A program made the position numbers and the translations under genes. DNA of 8,473 nt from Spirochaetaceae bacterium (GTDB lineage: Bacteria > Spirochaetota > Spirochaetia > DSM-27196 > SKKC01), in the NCBI GenBank assembly GCA_003552745.1, contig PUOG01000144.1, forward strand, positions 1 to 8,473, in the 5' to 3' direction. The notes under the pieces are model-generated. The model saw only the letters and a list, made by a program, of their open reading frames with translations, had not been told where the DNA came from and searched no databases. Below, piece after piece: positions 1-7,154 of the stretch (position 1 is the first letter of the stretch; every line of letters begins with the position of its first letter).

Positions 1-2940
1 GAGGAAACGGTAACATCTCCTATCGAGAGTGAGATGGCGACGCTCGACCGTCTATCGGTCTATCAGTCTGTCACCCGTGACGGCCTCGCTCAGATTTCGC
101 TGCAGTTCGAAGAGGATATCACCCGGGAACAGTTCGACCGCGTCTTCCAGGATACCCAGAATAGGTTTGCATCGCTCGACCTGCCGGATGGGGTGGGGCA
201 GGAGGACATAAGCGAATTCAGCACCAACGATTTTCTTCCGGTCATCGAGCTCGTGCTTCACGGAGATATCGAGTACGAGACCTTGAACCGCACCGCCGAA
301 CGGGTGGCAGAGCGGCTGCGCAGCGTTCGGGAGGTTTCGAGCGTCGATATCGTCGGCCAGAGAGACCGCAAGGTTTTCGTGAGCGCCGATCCGGAGACGC
401 TCGAAATATACGGACTCTCGATCGATGATCTCGTCCAGTCGATTCGGGCCCGAAACACTACGGTACCGGGCGGCAGCTTGACCACGGCCACACGGCAGTT
501 TCTCCTTCGCACGCCGGGAGAGATCGCCTCGGCACGCGACCTCGAGTCGGTGGTAGTTCGCGCCACCGGCGGCGGTGGTAACGACCAGGGCGTCGGTATC
601 GTTCGGGTCGGTGAGCTCGCCGATGTGCGGGAAGGATACGACGATGACGGAGTGCTCGCTCGATTCAACGGCGAGCAGAGCATCACGTTGCGGGTTGCGA
701 AGGTGCCCGGCGGCTCGAGTGTGCGAATCGCCGACGAGGTCCGCAACCGTGTTGATACATTGCAGGGCACCGTGATTCCCGATGCGTTGGGCGTCTCGTT
801 CGTAAACGACTCCACGGTGCAGATCAACGATTCGATCGACGTGCTGGTTTCGAACGCGGTTATCGGCCTTGTGCTTCTCGTTCTCATACTCCTGACATTC
901 GTCGGTTTCCGTAACGCAATCATGACCGCCTTCGGAATTCCGGTTGCGTTCGCCATCACGTTCATCGTACTCGACCTGCTCGGCGAGACACTGAACAGCA
1001 ACACGCTCTTCGCACTCGTTCTTGTACTCGGGCTTATCGTCGACCATGCGATCGTTATCATCGAGAACAGCTACCGTCTCCAGCGCGAAGGGCTGAGCCG
1101 GCACGATGCGGCGATCCAGGGTGTGAACCAGGTTGCCCTCCCGGTTTGGGCGGCCACGTTGACGACGGTTGCCGCGTTCCTGCCCCTCGCGCTCCTGCCG
1201 GGGATCATCGGACGGTTCCTGCGAGTCGTACCGATCACCGTTGCGATCGCGCTCCTTGCGAGCACATTCGAGGCGAGTGTCTTTCTGCCGAGTCACTACG
1301 CGGACTGGCCCGGAAAGGGATCGGACGGAATCTTGAGCCGACTGTTCGACAAAGCGAGTGTGCTTTTCCGGCGTGTCCTGACTGCTGTCTACCGGAGGCG
1401 CGGGCTGGCGGTGTTGGCGATGCTGGCGATCATGGTCGGCAGCTTCTCGCTGGTCGGCCGGCTGCAGCAGGATTTTTTCGCGGCCGATGACGCGAGCCTG
1501 TACTTCATCGACATAGACATGCCGGCCGGGACGCCGATTTCAAAAACGGACGCGGTGGTCGGACGATTCGAAGAGCGGCTGCAGCCGTTGGTCGGCGAGG
1601 GTGAGTATCAGGCATTGAGCGCCTACGTCGGCTTCGCCTCCGGAGAAACGGAGAATCTCGTCGATCCGACCGTCGGCCAGATCGTCGTCGACTTGCTCGA
1701 ACTCGACGAGGGGCGGACCCGGAGCGTCCTCGAGATAATCGCGGATGCCGAAGAACGGACCGCCGACATACCGGGAGCAGAGAATGTCCGCTTTCGCCGG
1801 CAGGCGACCGGACCTCCGGTGGACTCGGCGATCGTATATCGATTCTTCGGCGACAGTTACGAGCAGCTGGAAGCCGCCGCCGAGCTGGTTCGAGCCGAAC
1901 TCGAAGGTGTAGAAGGTTTGTTCGACGTTCGCGACAACCTCGAGGTCTCCTCGCCGGAGTTGCGAATCCTGGTGGATGATTATGAGGCGGCGCGATTCGG
2001 GCTGAGCCGGCAGGCGATCGGGGATTTCATCCGTACCGGTTTCGACGGTCAGGACGCGGGTAGCATCTTCGCGGACAACGTCGAGACTCCGGTCGAGGTG
2101 AGGTACGCGTTCGCGAATCCGACCCGCACCGAAACGCTTCTCGAACTCTCGGTTCCCACACCGGATGGACGGCGGATACCACTGTCGTCGGTGGCATCGG
2201 TTGAAGATGCGCAGGCGTTCGCGAGCATTCAGCGCTTCGACGGCCGGCGAGAGGTGACGATCGAAGCGGAGGCAGTCGACGGGGTTGATCTCGCTGCCGT
2301 CGACCGGAGTATCACCGACCTGTACGAGAACGAAATACTCGGAGTTGCGCCTGACGTGGAGATCGAAACCGAGGGGCAGTTCGCGGAATTTCAGACTCTC
2401 CTGTTCGATATTCTGCAGGTGTTCGTAATCGGAGTGTTCATCATCTACCTGATACTTGCGACCCAGTTCAAGAGCTACGTACAGCCGATCCTGATTCTGC
2501 TCGCGGTGCCCTTCGCGTTCGTCGGTGTGGTTCTCTATCTCTATATCAGCGGTACCGCACTGAGCTCGGTGGTCATCTACGCGGGGGTCGCGCTCGCCGG
2601 AATCGCGGTAAACGACAGCATTGTCCTTATCAGTTTCATCCGCGAACACAAGGATGACGGTCTGCCTATCGGAGAGGCGGTCATCGAGGCGGCGACCGTG
2701 CGCCTGCGCCCCATTCTTCTGACCTCCCTGACTACTATCGCCGGGCTGCTCCCGACGGCGCTCGGACTCGGTGGGGTGAGCGTGATCTGGGGACCGATGG
2801 CGAGCACCATCATCTTCGGTCTGCTCTTCTCCACGGTCACGGCGCTCGTCGTTGTCCCGTGTCTGTACGGGATTCTCTTCGACCGCGGCGGGCGACGCGG
2901 TGGAGCAGGCAGGAATGCATTGGAGACGGCTCATGGTTGA
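1..2940 (+). CDS. RND-family efflux permease, HAE-1-like (5' end outside window)
   Basis: Inner-membrane proton-driven exporter of the resistance-nodulation-division family, expected to work as a trimer with a periplasmic adaptor and an outer-membrane channel. The frame is open from base 1 and its first residues already match the porter-domain segment after TM1, so the ATG at 34 is internal; roughly 50-60 N-terminal residues are missing. About 979 residues are visible. Hydrophobic segments TM2-TM6 lie at codons ~285-435, TM7 at ~468-485, and TM8-TM12 at ~802-960. TM4 carries GLIVDHAIVIIEN (D348, H349) and TM10 carries GIAVNDSIVLIS (N871, D872). An RLRPI motif follows at codons ~901-905. Two periplasmic porter/docking loops lie between the membrane blocks. 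Substrate class cannot be read from sequence. HAE-1 family (organic-compound efflux) is likelier than heavy-metal HME because no Met-rich metal relay is obvious. The stop overlaps the next gene, so the two are probably co-transcribed and translationally coupled. Confidence 0.93.
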   Translation, partial: EETVTSPIESEMATLDRLSVYQSVTRDGLAQISLQFEEDITREQFDRVFQDTQNRFASLDLPDGVGQEDISEFSTNDFLPVIELVLHGDIEYETLNRTAERVAERLRSVREVSSVDIVGQRDRKVFVSADPETLEIYGLSIDDLVQSIRARNTTVPGGSLTTATRQFLLRTPGEIASARDLESVVVRATGGGGNDQGVGIVRVGELADVREGYDDDGVLARFNGEQSITLRVAKVPGGSSVRIADEVRNRVDTLQGTVIPDALGVSFVNDSTVQINDSIDVLVSNAVIGLVLLVLILLTFVGFRNAIMTAFGIPVAFAITFIVLDLLGETLNSNTLFALVLVLGLIVDHAIVIIENSYRLQREGLSRHDAAIQGVNQVALPVWAATLTTVAAFLPLALLPGIIGRFLRVVPITVAIALLASTFEASVFLPSHYADWPGKGSDGILSRLFDKASVLFRRVLTAVYRRRGLAVLAMLAIMVGSFSLVGRLQQDFFAADDASLYFIDIDMPAGTPISKTDAVVGRFEERLQPLVGEGEYQALSAYVGFASGETENLVDPTVGQIVVDLLELDEGRTRSVLEIIADAEERTADIPGAENVRFRRQATGPPVDSAIVYRFFGDSYEQLEAAAELVRAELEGVEGLFDVRDNLEVSSPELRILVDDYEAARFGLSRQAIGDFIRTGFDGQDAGSIFADNVETPVEVRYAFANPTRTETLLELSVPTPDGRRIPLSSVASVEDAQAFASIQRFDGRREVTIEAEAVDGVDLAAVDRSITDLYENEILGVAPDVEIETEGQFAEFQTLLFDILQVFVIGVFIIYLILATQFKSYVQPILILLAVPFAFVGVVLYLYISGTALSSVVIYAGVALAGIAVNDSIVLISFIREHKDDGLPIGEAVIEAATVRLRPILLTSLTTIAGLLPTALGLGGVSVIWGPMASTIIFGLLFSTVTALVVVPCLYGILFDRGGRRGGAGRNALETAHG

Positions 2941-4573
2941 TATTGTCGTTCGGCGCAGGGGGCGGCTTGTCGGCCCGCTTCTGCTGGTACTGTTCGTCGC
3001 GGGAATGCCGCTGGCTTCACAGGAGTCTCCGGAGGATGAGCGGCCGCTTCTCGAGCTCCTGGAAGCTCTCGAGGCGGTTGTCGGAGAAAACGTCGACATT
3101 CAGCGCTCGCGCCTTTCGGAGATGCAGGCGCAGGCCGGTTATGACGCTGCGAGGGCGTCTATCGGCCCGCGAGTCGAGCTCGACCTCGAGCCGTATTCGA
3201 TCGATCAGAGGCGAGTCGAGGTTCCCGGGGAGCCGGAGGAGGTCATGCCGGGGGTTGAGGTTCCCGGCGAGCAGGAGGGGCGAACGAGTCGCTCGCAATC
3301 GACCGGCGGCACGTTGCGATTCTCTCAGTCGCTGCCGAGCGGCGGTCGGATAACGGGAGACGCCGGACTGGAGGCACGGGTATCGCGGCTGCTCGACGAG
3401 AACGGCGACGACGACGACCCGAGCTACGAAGTCGAGCCGTCGGTCGGTCTGCAGTTCAGCCAGCCGGTCTTCGTGAACGGACGGTTTATCGATCTGCGAG
3501 TCGGGCGAGCGCTCGACGGGGAAGCGGCTGTCGGCGTGAGGAATGCCGAGGTCGCCCGTCGCGAGACGGAGAACGGGACCGCGCTTGCTGCGATCGAGCT
3601 CTACTTCGTCATCGGCAATCTGCGCGATGCAATCGAAACGCTCGAGTTCTCAAAAACGATCCAGCAGACGCGCATCGAAGAGCTCGAAAGCGACGTCGAG
3701 GTCGGCATCGCAAGCGAACGGCAACTGCTGCAGGCAAGACTCGCAGAGAATCGAACGCGCGAGGCGCTCCTCCAGAGTCGCGAACAGCTTCGCACCGTGG
3801 AACGGTCGCTGAATCGTCTTGCCGACGACAGTTTCGATATCCGGGCGTTCAGCCTCGAACGTGTTGCCGACTACGTCGTTGCCGACGATCCGTTGAGCGA
3901 GGCGGTCGCCACGCTCCGGGAGGAGTTTCCGCCGGACGCGGAGCAGTCGTGGGATCTGGCGGGTAACAGCGCGGTGCGTCGAGCCGACATCTCGATTCAG
4001 GAAGCGGTCGACTCCGCGATTACCTCCGATGTCGACCGAGCGGCCGAGCTCAGTGTCGTAGCGCAGATGTCTCGGCGCTACCCCGATGATCGCGACGATG
4101 AGAGCAACATCGGCAGCGCATTCACCGATCTCTTCGACGGCGACGGCGGTTTCAACTGGCGAGTTTCGCTTGGAGTGCGGATTCCGCTGTTCGACGGGGG
4201 ACAGCGGCGACGTTCGCGAGATGCCGACGAGCTCGCGATCCGCCTTGCCGAGATCGAGCGAGGCGACGCCGAGAGCGATGCCCGTGACGAGCTCGGCACT
4301 TCGCTCGAACGGCTCGGTATTCTCACCGACCGAATTGCCATTATCGATGCCGATCGCGCGTTCGAGTTCGAGCGGCTCGAAGATACCGAGGCGCTCCGCG
4401 AAATCGGCAGCGCCACCGCGCTCGAAGTCGACGATGTCCGTCTCGACATCCGGGAGCGGGAAGATGAGTTGCGCGAGGTGCAGCTCGATCTGCTCCTGAC
4501 GCTTCTCGAAGTCGAGAGTACGCTCGGCGGGCAGGTACTCACCCGGTTAGATTCGCTCGAAGAAACACCGTAG
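2933..4573 (+). CDS. TolC-like outer-membrane efflux protein
   Basis: Outer-membrane/periplasmic channel of a tripartite efflux system, partner of the RND permease just upstream. From the ATG at 2933 it has 546 residues, somewhat longer than typical TolC proteins (~430-500). Residues ~1-29 look like a Sec signal peptide: basic n-region RRRGR, then hydrophobic PLLLVLFVAGMPLAS. Two outer-membrane-efflux repeats follow, at residues ~40-330 and ~355-540. They show the expected order of long helix, barrel strands (GGTLRFSQSLPSGG near 124; VGLQFSQPVF near 170; NWRVSLGVRIPLFDGGQ near 407), then long Glu/Arg-rich helices. An acidic stretch (NGDDDDPSYE, near 155) sits in the first barrel region. The start at 2933 was chosen because it gives a clean signal peptide, has GGAGA 6 nt upstream and overlaps the permease stop by 8 nt. 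An ATG at 2915 with GGAG 9 nt upstream is also possible. The frame stays open back to an ATG at 2852, but that start would overlap the permease by 89 nt. Confidence 0.9.
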   Translation: MVDIVVRRRGRLVGPLLLVLFVAGMPLASQESPEDERPLLELLEALEAVVGENVDIQRSRLSEMQAQAGYDAARASIGPRVELDLEPYSIDQRRVEVPGEPEEVMPGVEVPGEQEGRTSRSQSTGGTLRFSQSLPSGGRITGDAGLEARVSRLLDENGDDDDPSYEVEPSVGLQFSQPVFVNGRFIDLRVGRALDGEAAVGVRNAEVARRETENGTALAAIELYFVIGNLRDAIETLEFSKTIQQTRIEELESDVEVGIASERQLLQARLAENRTREALLQSREQLRTVERSLNRLADDSFDIRAFSLERVADYVVADDPLSEAVATLREEFPPDAEQSWDLAGNSAVRRADISIQEAVDSAITSDVDRAAELSVVAQMSRRYPDDRDDESNIGSAFTDLFDGDGGFNWRVSLGVRIPLFDGGQRRRSRDADELAIRLAEIERGDAESDARDELGTSLERLGILTDRIAIIDADRAFEFERLEDTEALREIGSATALEVDDVRLDIREREDELREVQLDLLLTLLEVESTLGGQVLTRLDSLEETP

Positions 4574-4603
4574 ATGTTTCCCTCGGCGGAGCGGTCGAAC
4601 AGC

Positions 4604-4643
4604 CGGGGCGGCACCCCGTCACCCCGTCAGCGCCGTTTTCGGC
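4604..4643. terminator. Weak candidate terminator region between convergent tolC-like gene and lysA
   Basis: The gap between the two convergent stops (4573 and 4674) holds CGGGG (4604-4608) pairing with CCCCG (4614-4618), and GCCG-TTTT-CGGC (4632-4643). It also contains a tandem 8-bp direct repeat ACCCCGTC (4613-4620, 4621-4628). Stems are short and there is no clear T-run, so intrinsic termination is only suggested. Rho-dependent or loosely bidirectional termination is equally possible. Confidence 0.25.
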
Positions 4644-4673
4644 CGCACAACCGGGTGCCGTGCCGGTGCACCG

Positions 4674-5999
4674 TCAGCGGCGCACGCCGGCGCCGGCCGG
4701 CGTCGTGGCCCTCGCTGCGGCACCGGCGTAGGCGCCGGCTACCGGCTCCACCGAATCGAGGTCGAGCGTCGCGAAGTAGTCGTCGTACGTCTCGGCGCGG
4801 CGGATCTGCGTTACCGATCCGTCGGGGTGCAGCAGCAGCTCGGCCGAGCGCAGCTTCCCGTTATAGTTGAATCCCATCGCGTGCCCGTGCGCACCGGTGT
4901 CGTGGATCGCGAGCAGATCGCCGACTTCGACCTGCGGCAGCTTCCGGTCGATGGCGAACTTGTCGTTGTTCTCGCAGAGACTTCCCACCACGTCGTAGGT
5001 GTGCGCGGCGGGAGCGTTCTCCTTGCCGAGCACGGTAATGTGGTGATAGGCGCCGTACATGCCCGGCCGCATGAGATTGGCCATGTTGGCGTCGAGGCCG
5101 AGGTAGTGCTTGTACGTGTCCTTGCGGTGGATGACGCGGCCGACCAGCCAGCCGTACGGGCCGGTCACACAGCGCCCGTTTTCTGTGACGATGCGCACGG
5201 CGTCGAGGCCGGCCGGTTCCATCATCTCCTTATAGAGCCGCTGAATCCCCCGACTGACGTAGGAGAGGTTTACGTTCTCCTGCTCGGGACGGTACGGAAT
5301 GCCGATGCCGCCGCCGAGATTCACGAACTCGAGGGTGATGTCGAGCTCGCGCTTGAGCTCTACGGCGAGCTCGAAGAGCATGCGCGCGGTCTCGATGAAG
5401 TAGTCGGCGTTGAGCTCGTTGGAGGCGACCATCGTGTGCAGAGCAAAACGCTTCACACCCCGATCGCGCGCGATGCGGTAACCTTCGAAGAGCTGTTCGC
5501 GGGTGAAGCCGTATTTCGCCTCCTCCGGATTTCCGATGATCGCGTTGCCCTCCCGCAGCGGGCCGGGATTGTAGCGGAAGCAGATGAGCTCCGGCAGACC
5601 GACGTGCTCGTCGAGATAGTCGATATGCGTAATGTCGTCGAGGTTGATGATGGCTCCGAGCTCGACCGCCTTCCGGTATTCGGCGGCCGGGGTATCGTTC
5701 GAGGTGAACATTATGTGCTCGCCCGGAACGCCGAGCCGTTCGCAGAGCAGGAGCTCGGCCATCGAGCTGCAGTCGAAGCCCATCCTTTCCTCGTGGAGAA
5801 ATCGCATGATGTGCGGATTCGGCAGCGCCTTTACCGCGAAGTAGTTGCGAAACCCGCCGGGTACCCAGACGAAAGCGTCGTTGAACTCGCGCGCCTTCGC
5901 GCGGATCGCGCCCTCGTCGTAGATGTGGAACGGGGTGGGGTGACGGTCCGCGAGCGATTCGATGAGCTCGCGCGTGAAAGGAACACTCTTGTCAGCCAT
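4674..5999 (-). CDS. lysA: Diaminopimelate decarboxylase
   Basis: PLP-dependent enzyme that decarboxylates meso-diaminopimelate to L-lysine, the final lysine-pathway step, in the cytosol. It has 441 residues, normal for the fold-III (alanine racemase-like barrel) family. Visible landmarks are PTPFHIYDE at 21-29; YFAVKALPNP with the Schiff-base lysine K57; ALHTM with the PLP-stacking histidine H188; the phosphate-binding glycine loop GGGIGIPY at 229-236; TENGR at 272-276; and SLCENND with the second-subunit cysteine C342. IHDTGAHGHAMGFNYNGKLR lies at 365-384. The version with INLDDITHIDYL and GSLCENNDKFAIDR resembles the subtype I recall from spirochaetes and clostridia. The ATG at 5999 fits the family N-terminus; a TTG (6035) and an ATG (6011) upstream in frame add residues with no family support. 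There is no Shine-Dalgarno before any of the three. The last ~25 residues are an Ala/Gly/Pro-rich tail beyond the conserved domain. It stands alone, convergent with the efflux operon. Confidence 0.93.
   Translation of the reverse strand: MADKSVPFTRELIESLADRHPTPFHIYDEGAIRAKAREFNDAFVWVPGGFRNYFAVKALPNPHIMRFLHEERMGFDCSSMAELLLCERLGVPGEHIMFTSNDTPAAEYRKAVELGAIINLDDITHIDYLDEHVGLPELICFRYNPGPLREGNAIIGNPEEAKYGFTREQLFEGYRIARDRGVKRFALHTMVASNELNADYFIETARMLFELAVELKRELDITLEFVNLGGGIGIPYRPEQENVNLSYVSRGIQRLYKEMMEPAGLDAVRIVTENGRCVTGPYGWLVGRVIHRKDTYKHYLGLDANMANLMRPGMYGAYHHITVLGKENAPAAHTYDVVGSLCENNDKFAIDRKLPQVEVGDLLAIHDTGAHGHAMGFNYNGKLRSAELLLHPDGSVTQIRRAETYDDYFATLDLDSVEPVAGAYAGAAARATTPAGAGVRR
4684..4746. repeat. 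Cluster of overlapping GC-rich inverted repeats in the 3' end of lysA
   Basis: Three short perfect inverted repeats lie close together. ACGCCGGC (4684-4691) pairs with GCCGGCGT (4696-4703) over a 4-nt loop. CCGGCG (4723-4728) pairs with CGCCGG (4733-4738) over a 4-nt loop. GCCGG (4734-4738) pairs with CCGGC (4742-4746) and shares bases with the second. They encode the Ala/Gly/Pro-rich C-terminal tail of LysA. They may act as transcript-end structures between convergent genes, or may simply reflect GC-rich low-complexity codons. No U-tract follows any of them. Confidence 0.5.
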
Positions 6000-6006
6000 G
6001 GGTAGG

Positions 6007-6035
6007 AACATACGCAACCGCGCGGGCTCGGTCAA
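6007..6035 (-). promoter_or_regulatory. Candidate sigma-70-type promoter of lysA, placing the transcript start at the ATG
   Basis: Read on the minus strand, TTGACC (6035-6030) and TATGTT (6012-6007) are separated by 17 bases, a good -35/-10 pair. The -10 box ends 7 nt before the A of the lysA ATG at 5999, so transcription should start at about 6000-5999. That would give a leaderless messenger, in keeping with the lack of a Shine-Dalgarno. Inferred from sequence only. Confidence 0.45.
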
Positions 6036-6160
6036 CGGGCAGGCGACAGCTTGGCATTCCCATCAAGGGAGTAACGGGCCGCCGAGGCCGAGATATAGCA
6101 GGGACCAGATTGTGGATGCGGCGTTCGATATCGAATGCGAGCATTGAACAGGTTGATGTG

Positions 6161-6349
6161 ATGGAGCTCGACACGCTCATCCACAACGCCGCCTATTTCA
6201 ACCATAGCGAGGCGTACCGGCTCGGACCGGAGGATCCGAAGATGGCGCTCGTGCGGGTGCAGAACGTGTATATCCGGCCTCGCCACCTCCGCGTCGAAGT
6301 GAGCAGCATGACCGCGGCGACCACGATCAGCGCCCCGATCGGCGAGTAG
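6161..6349 (+). CDS. Short unidentified reading frame, probably a truncated gene remnant
   Basis: A 62-residue frame starts at the ATG at 6161, with AGG ahead of it at about 8 nt. I do not recognise the product. The first ~38 codons (MELDTLIHNAAYFNHSEAYR and on, through QNVYIRP) look like genuine coding sequence. They have a mixed, globular-type composition and a strong G/C preference at third positions, as in the confident genes of this window. From about 6282 the frame reads the antisense strand of the CPBP gene scar, so the C-terminal ~21 residues are almost certainly not original. The simplest view is the 5' end of a gene cut off by the rearrangement that left the scar. It may be expressed as a chimeric peptide or be dead. 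Confidence 0.3.
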   Translation: MELDTLIHNAAYFNHSEAYRLGPEDPKMALVRVQNVYIRPRHLRVEVSSMTAATTISAPIGE

Positions 6350-6383
6350 CGGCGTTGCAGGAGCGGCTGCGTGAATCCGCGCC
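6282..6383 (-). pseudogene. Scar of a CPBP-family membrane protease gene with an internal in-frame deletion
   Basis: On comparison by eye, 6282-6324 matches 7485-7527 (39 of 43 bases) and 6325-6383 matches 7798-7856 (56 of 59), all in the same orientation. Those two blocks lie in the intact CPBP gene at 7402-8289. The scar is thus a fused piece of a paralogue lacking the equivalent of 7528-7797, exactly 270 bp or 90 codons. In the CPBP frame it reads RGFTQPLLQRRYSPIGALIV joined directly to VAAVMLLTSTRRW, then runs into unrelated sequence and stops. It lacks the Glu-Glu of motif 1 and all histidines of motifs 2 and 3, so no active enzyme is possible. The junction falls in a shared GGCGA-N-CAC sequence. 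Confidence 0.85.
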
Positions 6384-6415
6384 GCAGCCGGCGGCATGGG
6401 GCACGCTACAGTCGC

Positions 6416-6448
6416 TTGACGGACCATAAATAATGACCTTACTATAGT
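6416..6448 (+). promoter_or_regulatory. Candidate promoter with overlapping palindrome for the toxin-antitoxin operon
   Basis: TTGACG (6416-6421) and TACTAT (6440-6445) are separated by 18 bases. The -10 box ends 6 nt before the antitoxin ATG at 6452, so +1 is predicted at the A of the ATG. No Shine-Dalgarno precedes it. A perfect 8-bp palindrome ACTATAGT (6441-6448) covers the -10 box and is a plausible operator for autorepression by the Phd-type antitoxin, as is usual for such modules. The region 6423-6450 is strikingly AT-rich against its surroundings, supporting a promoter. Confidence 0.5.
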
Positions 6449-6451
6449 CAC

Positions 6452-6694
6452 ATGCAGACTAGTTCCGTTTCCCATCTCAAGGCACACCTCAGTGAGATGC
6501 TGCGGGCGGTCAAGGCAGGCGAAGATGTGCTTGTCCTCGAGCACCGGCGGCCTGTTGCGCTCATCCGGCCCTACAGCGGTGATTCCACCGTCCTGCGGGA
6601 GCCGACTGCCACCTACACGCCCCGGCACCTGAGCCCGCTTACTACAAAAGATCCACGGGATACACTGAGCGCTGAGCGAGCTGAGCGATGGTAG
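6452..6694 (+). CDS. Antitoxin, Phd/YefM family
   Basis: An 80-residue antitoxin and DNA-binding repressor that should neutralise the PIN toxin encoded just downstream. Residues ~4-41 match the Phd/YefM fold: SVSHLKAHLSEMLRAVKAGE (start of the DNA-binding and dimerisation region), then a beta-strand pair VLVLEHRRPVALIRP. The family pattern 'v-s-e-l-K..l-s..l..v..Ge.v.v..r.rPvA.l.p' is clear. The C-terminal part (~45-80), with a run of Arg, Glu and Pro, is the expected flexible toxin-neutralising tail. Its stop overlaps the toxin ATG by 7 nt, typical of coupled antitoxin-toxin pairs. It is probably autoregulated through the palindrome in its promoter. Pairing a Phd-type antitoxin with a VapC-type toxin is common. 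Confidence 0.9.
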   Translation: MQTSSVSHLKAHLSEMLRAVKAGEDVLVLEHRRPVALIRPYSGDSTVLREPTATYTPRHLSPLTTKDPRDTLSAERAERW

Positions 6695-7119
6695 CGTACC
6701 TGGACTCCTCGGTGGTCCTTCGTCACATCCTGCTCGGTGAGATTGCCATCGAACACGTTTTCGCCGTCGAACACGTTGTGGCAAGCGAACTTGTCCAGAT
6801 CGAGTGTCGCCGCGTTTTGCATCGCTACCGGTTGAACGGCGATCTCGACGACGAGGGCCTCCCGGAAGCGCTTGAGCGGCTCGACGGAGTCCTCGCCGGC
6901 GTCAGGCTCCTCGCGCTGAGCCAACGGATCAAGAAGCGGGCAATGGAGTCATTCCCGGTTGTCGTGAAGACGCTCGACGCCCTCCACCTTGCCTCCGCGC
7001 TTGTCTACGCGGAAAGCTCCTCCGACTCCCCATCGCAGGAGACACCTCTGCTTTTCTCGCACGATGAAGCGATGAACCGCTGTGCCCGCGCTCTCGGGTT
7101 CGCGACCCCGTTCCAATAG
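6688..7119 (+). CDS. PIN-domain ribonuclease toxin, VapC-like
   Basis: A 143-residue single-domain PIN protein, the toxin of the two-gene module. VapC-type toxins are Mg2+-dependent RNases that cut tRNA or rRNA and stop translation. The acidic metal-binding residues are in place: D6 in the N-terminal strand (VAYLDSSVVL), E39 (VQIECRRVL), D97 (KTLDALHLASAL) and D126 (LLFSHDEAMNRCARALGF). The last two match the family's central T-x-DALH-LA and C-terminal T/S-x-D-x-x-x-x-x-A-x-x-x-G signatures. The catalytic set looks complete, so the toxin is probably active. A small Ser-rich loop (~109-118) sits between the last two motifs. The start ATG lies inside the antitoxin's last codons, with no separate promoter needed. 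RNA target unknown. Confidence 0.9.
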   Translation: MVAYLDSSVVLRHILLGEIAIEHVFAVEHVVASELVQIECRRVLHRYRLNGDLDDEGLPEALERLDGVLAGVRLLALSQRIKKRAMESFPVVVKTLDALHLASALVYAESSSDSPSQETPLLFSHDEAMNRCARALGFATPFQ

Positions 7120-7154
7120 TCGCGCGGAAATCATCGTTCGTTGTCTTTCTCCAC

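Noticed and set aside
34..36. ATG at 34 as the start of the RND permease
   Set aside because: The frame is open to base 1 and residues before the ATG fit the family. The start lies upstream of the window.
52..1296. Long minus-strand open frames inside the RND permease gene
   Set aside because: Highly charged, low-quality translation with no domain. It is an antisense shadow of a confidently identified permease in G+C-rich DNA.
1540..3099. 519-codon minus-strand open frame across the permease and tolC-like junction
   Set aside because: It covers two well-supported genes on the other strand, and its Arg/Asp/Ser-rich composition is typical of antisense readings of these codons.
4827..6005. 392-codon plus-strand open frame opposite lysA
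   Set aside because: Mirror of lysA codons. The lysA frame has all catalytic motifs, and the opposite frame has no recognisable domain.
6121..6138. TTCGATATCGAA perfect 12-bp palindrome upstream of lysA
   Set aside because: About two perfect 12-bp palindromes are expected by chance in a sequence this long, and TCGA is very common here. There is no second copy near a promoter to support an operator.
6032..6784. 250-codon minus-strand open frame that shares residues with a frame in the CPBP region
   Set aside because: The shared peptide comes from the DNA repeat read in the same non-CPBP frame in both places. It is a product of the duplication, not a conserved protein, and it also runs antisense to the toxin-antitoxin genes.
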